The notes: a model not told the origin generated them from the sequence alone. DNA of 37,332 nucleotides from Bacteroidota bacterium (GCA_024280115.1 JAJRQT010000158.1:1-37332); one strand, 5' to 3'. Shown: positions 16,403-24,677, counted from the first letter of the stretch. Numbers and translations: made by a program.

Positions 16403-17539
16403 TCACTCATAAATTTCGGAATCGGGGTGAAATGCCAGCCAGGCAAATGCAAAATGATTGCTGTGAACTTCCATGACTAATTGCTTACCCTTATAAGTTC
16501 CCTCAAGGCATTTACCCGTTATATCCCAGACTGAACCTGTTTCAAGATCGCTGAAATTTCTTTTCTTCTTTTTAAAACTCAATCTTTCCCCGTCAACTAT
16601 TGAACTGAATACAGTGACCGTACCAATGTGTCTTGAATCTTCAATATTTTCTTTGTCAAGAACAGAAACTGTTTTTCCAGCATAGAAAATCACTATTTGC
16701 TTTCCTTTAAAATCATCATTGATCACTTTCCTTTTCCTTATTTCCTTAAATGGATAAATCTTATATGCCCCTCCATTTTCAATATCGACAATTCGTTCCA
16801 TAGCGGGTAGGCGGTCATCTATTTCACCATCAAAAAAATGAGAGCCCTGATTTCCTATGCTGTCATAATTGTGGTATGGATTACTTCCGTAGGTCTGCCC
16901 ATATTTGTCCTTTCTATGACTCAACATAATTTTACCTTCGGGATAGCTGGTGAAAAACTCATCTACTGAGATGATCAATGAGGGTAAAAAAGTGAGCATT
17001 TCTCCGCTTAGCTCGCCTACTAAACCCTCACCTGTCAGTTGTTGCCACCAGGTTTCGGTTTGCTTATCCCACATGACCATATCACTTTTTCTGAGCATTC
17101 CCGATACCCCAAAATCAAATACATATTCATTTCCGTTATATTTAAATCTGCGATCATATACAATTCCGGCATTGCACAGGGGGCAAAAGGTTACCGCGAT
17201 GGGAACTCCATTTATGACATCATTGGCGATCTCATGAAATGTGAGCACATTTAAAGGATATGCCCTGGCTTCTCCTTCAATCACGATGGCAATAACAGGT
17301 TCAAATTTAAAATAGAAATTTAATGCCTCTTCAGAACCGATAAATCCCGGATTATTAAACACCTCAAAACCATCTCTTGGCATCAATGATTTGAATTCCC
17401 TCAAATTGACAATGGTCTTTGTCGTATCCGTTTTCCACCGGGGATCAAATTTGCCACGAACAAATCTCTGTGCGTTTGCATGAAATACGGTAAACAAACT
17501 GAGTATGGAGAAATTGAGTAATATTATCCTGATATTCAT
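16403..17539 (-). CDS. DUF3179 domain-containing exported protein
   Basis: A 378-residue protein with a signal peptide (cut near HANA-QR, residue 24) and a DUF3179 domain through most of its length. Family signatures visible are FEPVIAIVIEGEARAYPLNV (80-99), the NDVINGVPIAVTFCPLC box (107-122) with the two-cysteine CPLC motif at 119-122, and FGVSGMLRKSDMVMWDKQTE with the ETWWQQLTGEG that follows. No biochemical role is established for the family; the CPLC pair suggests a redox or metal site. It ends exactly where the convergent barrel gene ends, with no spacer. Confidence 0.9.
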   Translation of the reverse strand: MNIRIILLNFSILSLFTVFHANAQRFVRGKFDPRWKTDTTKTIVNLREFKSLMPRDGFEVFNNPGFIGSEEALNFYFKFEPVIAIVIEGEARAYPLNVLTFHEIANDVINGVPIAVTFCPLCNAGIVYDRRFKYNGNEYVFDFGVSGMLRKSDMVMWDKQTETWWQQLTGEGLVGELSGEMLTFLPSLIISVDEFFTSYPEGKIMLSHRKDKYGQTYGSNPYHNYDSIGNQGSHFFDGEIDDRLPAMERIVDIENGGAYKIYPFKEIRKRKVINDDFKGKQIVIFYAGKTVSVLDKENIEDSRHIGTVTVFSSIVDGERLSFKKKKRNFSDLETGSVWDITGKCLEGTYKGKQLVMEVHSNHFAFAWLAFHPDSEIYE

Positions 17540-17630
17540 TTCAATGATATTTGAACGAATATGTAAAATTCTAACGAAAAAATCATTTAAAACCCAGCCA
17601 AGAAAGGCAATTAGTCAGATTTAAGACAAG

Positions 17631-18512
17631 CTACCTGTGGAAATTCTTACCAATAAATTTCAATCCTTCTTTCAACCCGGTTCGCCAATAGCTCCAACTA
17701 TGGCCACCATCCCGAACCCTGTATTCATGGGGAATTTCCAAATTTCTCATTTTTACATGAAGCGCTGAATTTCCTCTAAATAGAAAATCGTCATCACCGC
17801 AGTCCAGATACCAATCGACACTTTTTAATTTATCAAGATCCTGGGAATCTAACAGATCCAGAGGATTGAATGACTTGTATAGATCTGTTAATCTATCTTT
17901 TCCTTTTAAGCCACTGCCGTACAATATTCCAAACCAATTTTCAAAGGAATCATCATCCATTTTTTCAATTTCCATATCCGTCAATACTCCCGAGCTGAAT
18001 GCTACACAAGCAGTGAAAAGATCAGGATTTCTCATCGCCATATGCAAAGATCCATAACCACCCATAGAAAGACCTGAAATCCCGCGAAACTCTCTTGCTG
18101 CCCTGGTTCGATAGGTCTTATCAATAAAAGGTATGAACTCTTCAACAAACATATCTGCATACGGATTTTTCCCTGATTTGTCGTTGACATACCAGGTGAC
18201 GCCTCCATCGGGCATCACGATTATCATCGGGGGAATTTCCCTGTTTGCGATGGCCTCATCGGCGATATATGGAGCCTCACCAAATTGAAGCCACCCAGTA
18301 TCATCATCTGTATAACCATGCAACAAATAGACGACCGGATATCTTCTGGCAGAAGTTTCATAATCCGGGGGTAAATAAATGGTATATTTTACCTCTTTAC
18401 CCATTAGATTACTTTGAAATTTCACGCTTTCCATCACCTTCCCGCTTTGAGAAAAAGCAATTGAATACGTCAATAAACATGCGATACTGGTTATAATATT
18501 TTTAATGATCAT
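17631..18512 (-). CDS. Secreted alpha/beta-hydrolase esterase (esterase D / feruloyl esterase-like)
   Basis: A 293-residue esterase of the PF00756 type. A signal peptide (cut near AFS-QS, residue 21) directs it to the periplasm or outside. The catalytic serine is S149 in GLSMGGYGS, the acid is within CGDDDF (240-242) and the histidine is H271 in DGGHSWSYWR. YLLHGYTDDDTGW (62-74) forms the oxyanion-hole side. Such enzymes remove acetyl, feruloyl or other ester groups from polysaccharides or oligosaccharides. The start overlaps the GH97 stop as ATGA (18509-18512), so the two are translationally coupled and probably act on the same glycan. Confidence 0.9.
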   Translation of the reverse strand: MIIKNIITSIACLLTYSIAFSQSGKVMESVKFQSNLMGKEVKYTIYLPPDYETSARRYPVVYLLHGYTDDDTGWLQFGEAPYIADEAIANREIPPMIIVMPDGGVTWYVNDKSGKNPYADMFVEEFIPFIDKTYRTRAAREFRGISGLSMGGYGSLHMAMRNPDLFTACVAFSSGVLTDMEIEKMDDDSFENWFGILYGSGLKGKDRLTDLYKSFNPLDLLDSQDLDKLKSVDWYLDCGDDDFLFRGNSALHVKMRNLEIPHEYRVRDGGHSWSYWRTGLKEGLKFIGKNFHR

Positions 18513-20485
18513 AATGCAGTTATTTTAATTACAAACCCTCCTCCCGGAGCGAGTTTAAATTCGTGCTTCGAATTGGCATCCAAGGTCATTTCGAGCTTTT
18601 TGTAGTCATTTCCAATTCGGTCAGCATTGATACCATCCTGGAAAATTTGCGCTTTATATTTTCCCTTTTCAAGGAATGAAAAATCAATTTCAAGTGTCCT
18701 TGCATCCCAATCCGTCATGCCTCCGACATACCAGGTATTTCCTGACTTTCGTGCAATTACTGCATAATCTCCAACTTTTCCGCCTATCGCCACTGTTTCA
18801 TCCCATGTTGTTGGAACTCCACTCAAAAACTTAAGAATATCAGGTTCAGCTTGATATGCGGTTGGAGCATCAGAAAGCATTTGCAATGGCGCTTCGTAAA
18901 CCACAAACATCGCCAATTGCTGACATCTGGTTCCCTGACTCATCGGTCTCTCAAAAAACATCCCGAAGTTTGCCTTTTGGGCATTTGTCATGGCTCCCGG
19001 AGTATAATCCATCGGTCCAGCCATCATCCTGATAAATGGAATAGTTACCGCATGTTCCGGGGTAGTACCTTGTTTATTAAATTTATTGTATTCCAGGCCA
19101 CGAACGGCTTCGCGATTTATAACATTGGGATATTTCCGGTGTAATCCTGCAGGTTTATATGCTCCATGGAAATTTACTAGTAATTTATGCTCAGCGGCTG
19201 CCTTGGCTATCCTGTGATAGTAGTTGACCATTACCTGGTCATCCCTGTTCATAAAATCTATTTTCAATCCTTTAACCCCCATTTCTTCGAATTGATTCAT
19301 GGCTTCCTCCAGCTTTTCATCCAATGGATAGTGCACACACCAAAGAATAACACCGACTCCCTTTTCCTTTCCGTAATCAATAATTTCTTTCAGATTTATC
19401 TGATCGGAAAGTTTCATGAGATCATACTGATCAGACCATCCTTCATCCAGATTGATATATTCAATGCCATTTTCTGAAGCGAAATCAATATAGTATTTAT
19501 ATGACTCAGTGTTAATTCCAGACTTGAAGTCAACTCCAAGCAAATTGATCGCGCTCCACCAATCCCAGGCTACTTTTCCTGGCCTCACCCATGAAAAATC
19601 CATATTTTCGTCATGAGCGTCACTTAGCTTATAAACCAAATCAGTATCGAGAAACTGGGCATCTGTTGTGGCTATTTTCATTATTCTCCAAGGAAAGGTT
19701 CTTTGCCCAGTGGTTTTAGCTATGTAATCCGTTCTTTCTTCGACAACTAGATTAAAATTGCTATATCCACCCGGCTTCCATTTTGTCGGAACTTTTGGAA
19801 AAACAGCTTTTAACCCGGTTTTCGAATCGGCGCTTTTTACCAAGTGAAATCCCGGATAATCTTCGAGATTTGTTTCTGTAATGGCGAGGCTTACATTAAA
19901 ACCTGTCTGTACTAAAACGGGCAGCATGGCCATAGTGTCAGGAAATTGTGAGATGTTTCTATGTTTATAGAAATCCTCATAGCTGTGCTCGAAATCATTG
20001 GTAAGAGGATGAGACGCCCATATCTTAAAATCACCGGAAAAATTAAAAACTGCCTCTTCATTCTTAACTATGATTTCCCCTTTCTTATCATATCCAAATC
20101 TATAGGCAAAACCCTCATTGTAAATTCTGGTTGTAATTGAATAATTCTCCTTAAAAGTGATGGTCAATTCGTTGAAGTGATCATTGATCACTTTCCTTTT
20201 TCCATACAGAGGCGTCAAATTTTGATTGACTGATATAGTCTTATTTTTTTTTGCAATTGGGTTTCTCCCAAGAACCAAGCCACCTTCTAACTCCATGCTG
20301 ATAGGAGAAGGATCAATAAGTTGGTGACCTTCATAAGCAAGTGAATAATAGATTTTATCGTTCAATTCAATTTTCACTGAGAGTTTTCCATCTGGAGAAA
20401 CCAGGGAGAAACTTTTGGGTTTAGCGCCGTAGGTGGTAACAGAAAATAGCAGGACAATTAAGATAAATGTGTTAATGTATTTCAT
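18509..20485 (-). CDS. Glycoside hydrolase family 97, retaining type (alpha-galactosidase-like)
   Basis: A 658-residue GH97 enzyme with signal peptide (residues 1-20), N-terminal beta-supersandwich (to about 285), catalytic (beta/alpha)8 barrel (about 286-560) and C-terminal beta domain. WDWWSAINLLGVDFKSGI (307-324) and YINLDEGW (343-350) are family hallmarks. D410 in KIDFMNRDD and E465 in VRGLEY align by spacing with the nucleophile and acid/base reported for the retaining Bacteroides enzyme BtGH97b (Asp415, Glu470), while the inverting SusB type lacks the aspartate. I therefore expect retaining alpha-galactosidase-like action, although other alpha-linkages are possible. It is the first gene of a two-gene unit with the esterase, behind about 700 bp of non-coding DNA. 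Confidence 0.92.
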   Translation of the reverse strand: MKYINTFILIVLLFSVTTYGAKPKSFSLVSPDGKLSVKIELNDKIYYSLAYEGHQLIDPSPISMELEGGLVLGRNPIAKKNKTISVNQNLTPLYGKRKVINDHFNELTITFKENYSITTRIYNEGFAYRFGYDKKGEIIVKNEEAVFNFSGDFKIWASHPLTNDFEHSYEDFYKHRNISQFPDTMAMLPVLVQTGFNVSLAITETNLEDYPGFHLVKSADSKTGLKAVFPKVPTKWKPGGYSNFNLVVEERTDYIAKTTGQRTFPWRIMKIATTDAQFLDTDLVYKLSDAHDENMDFSWVRPGKVAWDWWSAINLLGVDFKSGINTESYKYYIDFASENGIEYINLDEGWSDQYDLMKLSDQINLKEIIDYGKEKGVGVILWCVHYPLDEKLEEAMNQFEEMGVKGLKIDFMNRDDQVMVNYYHRIAKAAAEHKLLVNFHGAYKPAGLHRKYPNVINREAVRGLEYNKFNKQGTTPEHAVTIPFIRMMAGPMDYTPGAMTNAQKANFGMFFERPMSQGTRCQQLAMFVVYEAPLQMLSDAPTAYQAEPDILKFLSGVPTTWDETVAIGGKVGDYAVIARKSGNTWYVGGMTDWDARTLEIDFSFLEKGKYKAQIFQDGINADRIGNDYKKLEMTLDANSKHEFKLAPGGGFVIKITAL

Positions 20486-20554
20486 AAATCAGTGGTTAAA
20501 AAATATGTGTATTGAAGTTAATTAAGTATTCTATTTAATAGACCCGGAAAGTCT

Positions 20555-20585
20555 GTATTGTCCCCAATTAGGAGGTATAGTATTT
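20555..20585 (-). promoter_or_regulatory. Possible regulatory motif upstream of GH97
   Basis: On the GH97 strand the text reads CTATACCTCCTAATTGGGGA, 76-96 bp before the start codon. Its core CCTAATTGGGG recurs exactly upstream of the sulfatase (9146-9156, also on that gene's strand). A weaker relative, CCCCAATAG, is at about 27214-27222 before the phosphoesterase gene. Shared presence before glycan-related genes hints at a common regulator, but an 11-base match could be chance. Confidence 0.3.
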
Positions 20586-20670
20586 TTTCAAATGATCTCG
20601 GCTTGCTATTGATATTTCTATTTTCAGAATTGTTCAGACACACCTTACTACAGAAGATAATTGCTGGATT

Positions 20671-20765
20671 CCTGCCTGGCCGGTAGGCTAGTATTCCGCC
20701 TGTCCGCCGTGGTAGGGCATCTGTTTGCGGTTTTGAAATCCTGCCTCGCCAGACAGGCGGGGTTT
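20671..20765. repeat. GC-rich inverted-repeat block
   Basis: A GC-rich island in AT-rich surroundings. Perfect 9-base arms CCGCCTGTC (20696-20704) and GACAGGCGG (20752-20760) enclose 47 bases. A shorter palindromic text, GCCTGGCCGGTAGGC (20674-20688), lies at its left side. This resembles the CCTGCC/GGCAGG intergenic repeats of Bacteroidota. A related scrap (GCTTCGGCTGGCAGGC) occurs at 22256-22271. Confidence 0.5.
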
Positions 20766-20876
20766 TCAGCTATAAGAAAAGCATTTATTCTCAGAAGAAT
20801 CGTAAGAAAGAAAAGGCCGTTGATTTTTGCTGTTTTGGTCCGGTAATTTGGCGTTTTTACACTGTTATCTGACAGA

Positions 20877-21035
20877 CCCCGGAACAGGTCCGGGGATAGG
20901 ACAATCGGGTTTAAAGTAAATTAATAAAAAAAACCATGGTCTGTGGCTCACAGACAATTCAACAATCAAAATTTTCGGTCTGTGGGCCACAGACCGAGGT
21001 ACGAAATGTTAAATTTTTCTAAACCCAATTGCCCT
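20877..21035. other. Structured intergenic element with nested hairpins
   Basis: Four symmetric parts lie in 160 bp. CCCCGGA/TCCGGGG (20877-20883, 20889-20895) forms a 7-bp hairpin. Arms at 20898-20913 (AGGACAATCGGGTTTA) and 21020-21035 (TAAACCCAATTGCCCT) pair at 14 of 16 positions. Inside them sit GTCTGTG/CACAGAC (20939-20945, 20949-20955) and a near-perfect palindrome with 10-base arms CGGTCTGTGG and CCACAGACCG around one central G (20976-20996). The whole could fold like a three-way junction. The two inner hairpins share the CTGTG core, so they are related to each other. No ORF runs through it. It could be a small mobile repeat (REP/MITE-like), a structured RNA, or a double protein-binding site. 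Confidence 0.55.
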
Positions 21036-21096
21036 GGGGCCGGAGATTATCGTGAAGGTAATTGCTATGGATTTTCAAGGTTTCGTAAAAATTATT

Positions 21097-21126
21097 AAAA
21101 AAAAAGACCCGGATGCCTCCAGGCCT
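21097..21126 (-). terminator. Intrinsic terminator after fecR
   Basis: On the minus strand a 9-bp stem (AGGCCTGGA and TCCGGGTCT, two wobble pairs) with loop GGCA is followed directly by a run of nine T. It lies about 58 bp after the FecR stop codon and marks the end of the sigma/FecR transcript. Confidence 0.8.
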
Positions 21127-21183
21127 GTTTAACCTAACTTACTATGCGATTTTATATCGATTGGCAATTGCCCGTTTATTCTT

Positions 21184-21999
21184 TTATAACATTACAATGT
21201 TCTTTGAAGATGCCTCTTTCATGCTCCGAACCTTCTTTTCATACTCACAATCTGATATTTGACCAATTAAATACTTCTGGCTCGTTTTGTTGAAAGAATA
21301 TCTTTGGCAGCTTTTCACATTCACTTTATTGTTTTCACTATTCAACTTATCATTTTGAGCAATTTCTATATGACCGGAGGATAATGAGACATTAATTTCA
21401 TCACTGTCTTTGAAAGCTGAAATACTGAATTCATTCCCCCTGCAGATTGATGTGATGTTGTCTGATATTACAATGAAAGGCCTGTCATTCTCCTGATCCG
21501 TTTCAAAAAATGCTTCTCCTTCCAGATGTACCACCCTGTAGCGCTTACTATAATTTTCGTAATAGCTCAGCGAGCTGTGCGCAGTTAAAATTACTTTTGT
21601 TCCATCTTTTAGAATAACGGTTGTGGGAGCATCTGAGTCATTTACCTTAGTGATCATGGCAGGGAAACCATCGTCAGAAATATTAGAGTTATTCCGGGGT
21701 TTAAATACAAACCACACACTGACAATAACAAGAAAAGTCGCTGCTAATTTCATCCACAATTGCATTCTGAATATCTTCTCCGGTTGCTTTTCTATCTTTA
21801 TTGGAGAAATCTTTGAAGCCAGTTGATTCCAGTATTTTTCCGGCCATTCGACTGTTTTATTGTTCTGAAAATCATTCCAATCCTCTTCGGCTGCCTTAAG
21901 AAATGTCTCATCATTTCTATTTACTTCCTCATGAAGCATCTTCAATTCGTCACGAGTAAGTTTTTTATTAAGGAAACGATCAATGAGGGATTTTTTCAA
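21184..21999 (-). CDS. FecR-family anti-sigma factor, lacking the usual C-terminal domain
   Basis: A 271-residue inner-membrane signal transducer. The cytoplasmic N-terminus (1-80, with DRFLNKKLTRDELKML) would bind the sigma factor, a single membrane segment spans about 82-100, and the periplasmic FecR domain lies at about 125-215 (VILKDGTKVILTAHSSLSYY, then RVVHLEGEAFFE). Bacteroidota FecR proteins usually run to 310-390 residues and end in a DUF4974-type domain that contacts the TonB-linked transporter. Here the chain stops some 35 residues after the FecR domain and a good terminator follows. It pairs with the sigma factor at 22318-22899. No SusC/SusD transporter is nearby, so its signal source is unclear. 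Confidence 0.88.
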   Translation of the reverse strand: MKKSLIDRFLNKKLTRDELKMLHEEVNRNDETFLKAAEEDWNDFQNNKTVEWPEKYWNQLASKISPIKIEKQPEKIFRMQLWMKLAATFLVIVSVWFVFKPRNNSNISDDGFPAMITKVNDSDAPTTVILKDGTKVILTAHSSLSYYENYSKRYRVVHLEGEAFFETDQENDRPFIVISDNITSICRGNEFSISAFKDSDEINVSLSSGHIEIAQNDKLNSENNKVNVKSCQRYSFNKTSQKYLIGQISDCEYEKKVRSMKEASSKNIVML

Positions 22000-22155
22000 A
22001 GCAATTATTTTGTTATCATAAGGTTATACACGCTACATCAGTTTTACCCCTATTTTAAAGTCAAACAATTATGGTTTTATCGTTAATTAATGTTTGAATG
22101 CTTGAATAGGCAAACGTTTCATATTGATTATATCTGATGAATTCTTAATTTTTAT

Positions 22156-22295
22156 CAATCTCTCATCAATCTTTTCAATTCAATCTCTCATCAATCTTTT
22201 TAATTAATCTCTTTTCAATCTTTTTAATTCAATCTCTTATCCAACCTACGCTAAAGCTTCGGCTGGCAGGCAATCTCTCATCAATCTTTTTTATC
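22156..22295. repeat. Imperfect tandem repeat, about 25-bp unit, with an interrupting insert
   Basis: The unit CAATCTCTCATCAATCTTTT plus about five bases recurs at 22156-22180 and 22181-22205 (near-identical), at 22206-22229 (partial), at 22230-22240 (cut short) and at 22271-22295. The 30-base text at 22241-22270 (CCAACCTACGCTAAAGCTTC and on) interrupts the fourth unit and resembles a dispersed GC-rich repeat. The array fills most of the 318-bp gap between the sigma and FecR genes; I see nothing else in that gap. Confidence 0.7.
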
Positions 22296-22317
22296 AATCC
22301 TTTCAATCAACTCCCGG

Positions 22318-22899
22318 TTAGATCTGAGTGAGCAGTAACAATAATATCAGCACCTGATAATCACATAATTCTTCTTTTAAAAACTTAAGTGCCTGACTCA
22401 TTTGATTTTCTACAGTTTTGATAGATATCTTAAGCTTTTCAGCAATTTCCCTGTTTTTTAGACCTTCTTCCCGGCTTAGGCGAAATATCTCCTGCCGCTT
22501 TGCCGGCATTGCAGAAATGGCATGCTCTGCTTTTAGTTTTATCTCATTGTAGTCCACATCAATTTCGGTGAAGTTTTTTGGAGCCCTATCAGCAAATACC
22601 AAGAAATCCATGTAGGCTTGCTCATTTACTTTTTTCCGAAAACCATTGAAGATGCGATGCTTGGCTGCCTGAAAGACATAAGAAGAAAAAGATTGATTTT
22701 CATCGATATTATATTTCTTTTCCCAAATTCTTAAAAACACCTCCTGTACAATCTCTTCAGCATCCTCCCGGGATTGAAGGTATTTCATAGAAAATGCAAA
22801 TAACCTGGGTGCATATTTAGAATAAAGCACTTTGTAAGATGCTTGCTTACCCTCTTTAAGTTGAATAATTAAAACCTTTTCCTCGCTGGACTGATTCAT
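22318..22899 (-). CDS. ECF RNA polymerase sigma factor (FecI/SusC-locus type)
   Basis: A 193-residue ECF sigma factor of the Bacteroidota FecI-like group, usually controlling a TonB-linked transporter locus together with FecR. The ATG at 22899 (MNQSSEEKVLIIQLKEGK) is chosen; the open frame goes 20 codons further but only adds a hydrophobic stretch foreign to the family. Region 2 is at about 16-85 (SKYAPRLFAFSMKYLQSRED, then EIVQEVFLRIW) and region 4 at about 125-178 (MPAKRQEIFRLSREEGLKNR, with the helix-turn-helix after it). The hydrophobic tail VLILLLLLTQI is seen in other members of the group. FecR follows after a 318-bp gap containing tandem repeats, wider than usual for such pairs. Confidence 0.9.
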   Translation of the reverse strand: MNQSSEEKVLIIQLKEGKQASYKVLYSKYAPRLFAFSMKYLQSREDAEEIVQEVFLRIWEKKYNIDENQSFSSYVFQAAKHRIFNGFRKKVNEQAYMDFLVFADRAPKNFTEIDVDYNEIKLKAEHAISAMPAKRQEIFRLSREEGLKNREIAEKLKISIKTVENQMSQALKFLKEELCDYQVLILLLLLTQI

Positions 22900-23074
22900 T
22901 AAAAAATATGCTTGCGCAAAAATACTGATTAAAGAAATTATAAAACAATGATATCGCAATCACTTCTGACTCATTTGTTTTTTCAACTTCTCATCTTCTG
23001 AGTTATGAATCCCAGAACGATATTAGAGCCAAAAGGATTGTTGTCCTCAGCAAATGCAATGCTACGATCAACTT

Positions 23075-24358
23075 TTACTCCCCAAATACTTCCTTCACAG
23101 CTTCCAGGTAAGCCATTCCATTCTGCAGATCCGGTTCCAGATAGCTTCCTTCAGTCCATTCATTCCAGCAGTTGATGTTAAATATATTCTCACAAGAAGG
23201 ATTATTCTTCAGGAATTCCTTCATCTCCATCAACGCCTTTTTAAAAGCTTCAGGTGTATTCCCGCCAATGGTTGCCATAAAAGGATAACCGATATCCATA
23301 TAGGTGTCGTCCTGATGAGCTCGAGGGCTTGAATCCCAACCCATCGTAACATTGGGGTAGTAGGGCAGGTCGAATTTATCAGTGGTCTCTTTCGCATATT
23401 CAAAATACTTCGCTTGTACTTTCCTATAGGGTGTTACCGGAAACTCATCCAACTGAAAATGATGGATCCAAACATAGGATGTGATGGAATTAAAGCCCAG
23501 TTCTTTAACCAGTTCATTTACGTTATCCACAACTTCTTCAGAGGGTAATACCGTCCGACCCCACACGACCGCATTTAAATTGATACCGCTGAAACCGGAA
23601 TCTGTTACCTTTTTCCGAAATGAGGCAACTGCGTCCTTAGTAGCTTCAATACTTCCGAAAATGTCGATAAACCTGCTGACGTCATAAATGGAGAAATAGG
23701 GCTTTCCATCGATTTTCCAATATGAAGGATGGAGGAAATAGTTTTTAATAATATAATCCGTGATTTTTTCCCAGGTTTCCACCGTGATCTTTCCTGAATA
23801 GAGCAACTCAGGCCCTTTTTTGAGATTTTCCAGCGTCGCAGGGTGAATATCTATCCAGCTATGGTTAGCCCACATTAAACTAAATTTCACACGATTATTG
23901 TTTTCTGCCTTCAAATATCCTTCTTCAAGACATTTCTCAAGAAATGGACCGTCATCATAATAATACCAATCAAAAATAAAGGCGTCAATTCCATGATCTG
24001 CAGCAGCATCAATCTTTAAGGCCATAATCTTCGGGTCCGACTCATTCGTATAACCCCAGGCAGGAATATTGGGTTGATTATGACCTTCAAATCGAGGTCT
24101 CGCATTTTTCACAAGCTCCCATTCACTCCAACCTTTCCCTTTTAAAACAATGTTCCTTTTATCATTCATATGATAATTTGGAAAATAATAGCAGGCAACG
24201 GTAATATCTGCTTCACTGTTTGGATTATCATTGCTTAATTCGATGTTATTTTTTCGTTGATTACAACCTACCTGAAACGCTAAAAGCAATAATAAAAAAC
24301 AGAGGTAGGCATAGCCTATCAAGTGCTTATTTAATAAATAAATCATTTTCAAAAACAT
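23075..24358 (-). CDS. GH99-like / WbsX-type glycosidase lipoprotein
   Basis: A 427-residue protein of the Glyco_tran_WbsX / GH99-like group. It has a lipoprotein signal ending in FQVGC (cysteine about residue 33 from this start; an alternative start four codons later fits equally). The barrel begins at ACYYFPNYH (about 55-63), with KGWSEWELVKNARPRFEGHN, GIDAFIFDWYYYD and MWANHSW following. Near the end, WNEWTEG at 398-404 supplies E400 and E403, which match the paired glutamates of GH99 endo-alpha-mannosidases. Action on an alpha-mannan-type polymer is plausible given the GH92 genes 5 kb away, but WbsX homologues are functionally diverse. It stands alone, divergent to maeB. Confidence 0.82.
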   Translation of the reverse strand: MFLKMIYLLNKHLIGYAYLCFLLLLLAFQVGCNQRKNNIELSNDNPNSEADITVACYYFPNYHMNDKRNIVLKGKGWSEWELVKNARPRFEGHNQPNIPAWGYTNESDPKIMALKIDAAADHGIDAFIFDWYYYDDGPFLEKCLEEGYLKAENNNRVKFSLMWANHSWIDIHPATLENLKKGPELLYSGKITVETWEKITDYIIKNYFLHPSYWKIDGKPYFSIYDVSRFIDIFGSIEATKDAVASFRKKVTDSGFSGINLNAVVWGRTVLPSEEVVDNVNELVKELGFNSITSYVWIHHFQLDEFPVTPYRKVQAKYFEYAKETTDKFDLPYYPNVTMGWDSSPRAHQDDTYMDIGYPFMATIGGNTPEAFKKALMEMKEFLKNNPSCENIFNINCWNEWTEGSYLEPDLQNGMAYLEAVKEVFGE

Positions 24359-24677
24359 TTAATATTCGCAATGGCGTCTTTATAAACTAATATACAAATC
24401 TCTTTCATATTTGATCTCCAGTTTCTTTTTAATATCCATAAATACTGAACCATTAATAATATGCTTAAAATTCATCAGAAGTGAAAATGCTCACTTTTTC
24501 CCAAATTGATTTTCTTTACAAAGGATAATGGCAAAGCGGTTTTCAATTTACTGCACTTCTTAAAAAATTCATTATCTAATAATTCCAACCAACTGTTTCC
24601 TGTCTTTGACAGAACTAATTAGCTGATAATAATTGTTTTAATAGTGACGATTTTTCACTTTAAAACATACCAATAAA
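24359..24677. other. Divergent intergenic region upstream of GH99-like gene and maeB
   Basis: 319 bp, AT-rich. Two small symmetric sites are visible: AAGTGA/TCACTT (24479-24484, 24491-24496) followed by T-rich DNA, and CTGTC/GACAG (24600-24604, 24608-24612), 66-78 bp before the maeB start, which might be an operator. Both are short enough to be chance. No RNA gene or ORF was found. Confidence 0.4.

Noticed and set aside
20661..20846. 61-residue ORF on the plus strand
   Set aside because: It lies in the GC-rich inverted-repeat block and its translation is repeat-derived, with no start context or protein-like pattern.
22897..23075. Possible coding remnant between GH99-like and sigma genes (minus strand, e.g. 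VDRSIAFAEDNNPFGSNIVL and a signal-like stretch before the sigma start)
   Set aside because: The first is about 30 codons in one frame and the second is interrupted by a TGA; neither shows a recognisable family, so chance open frames are more likely.
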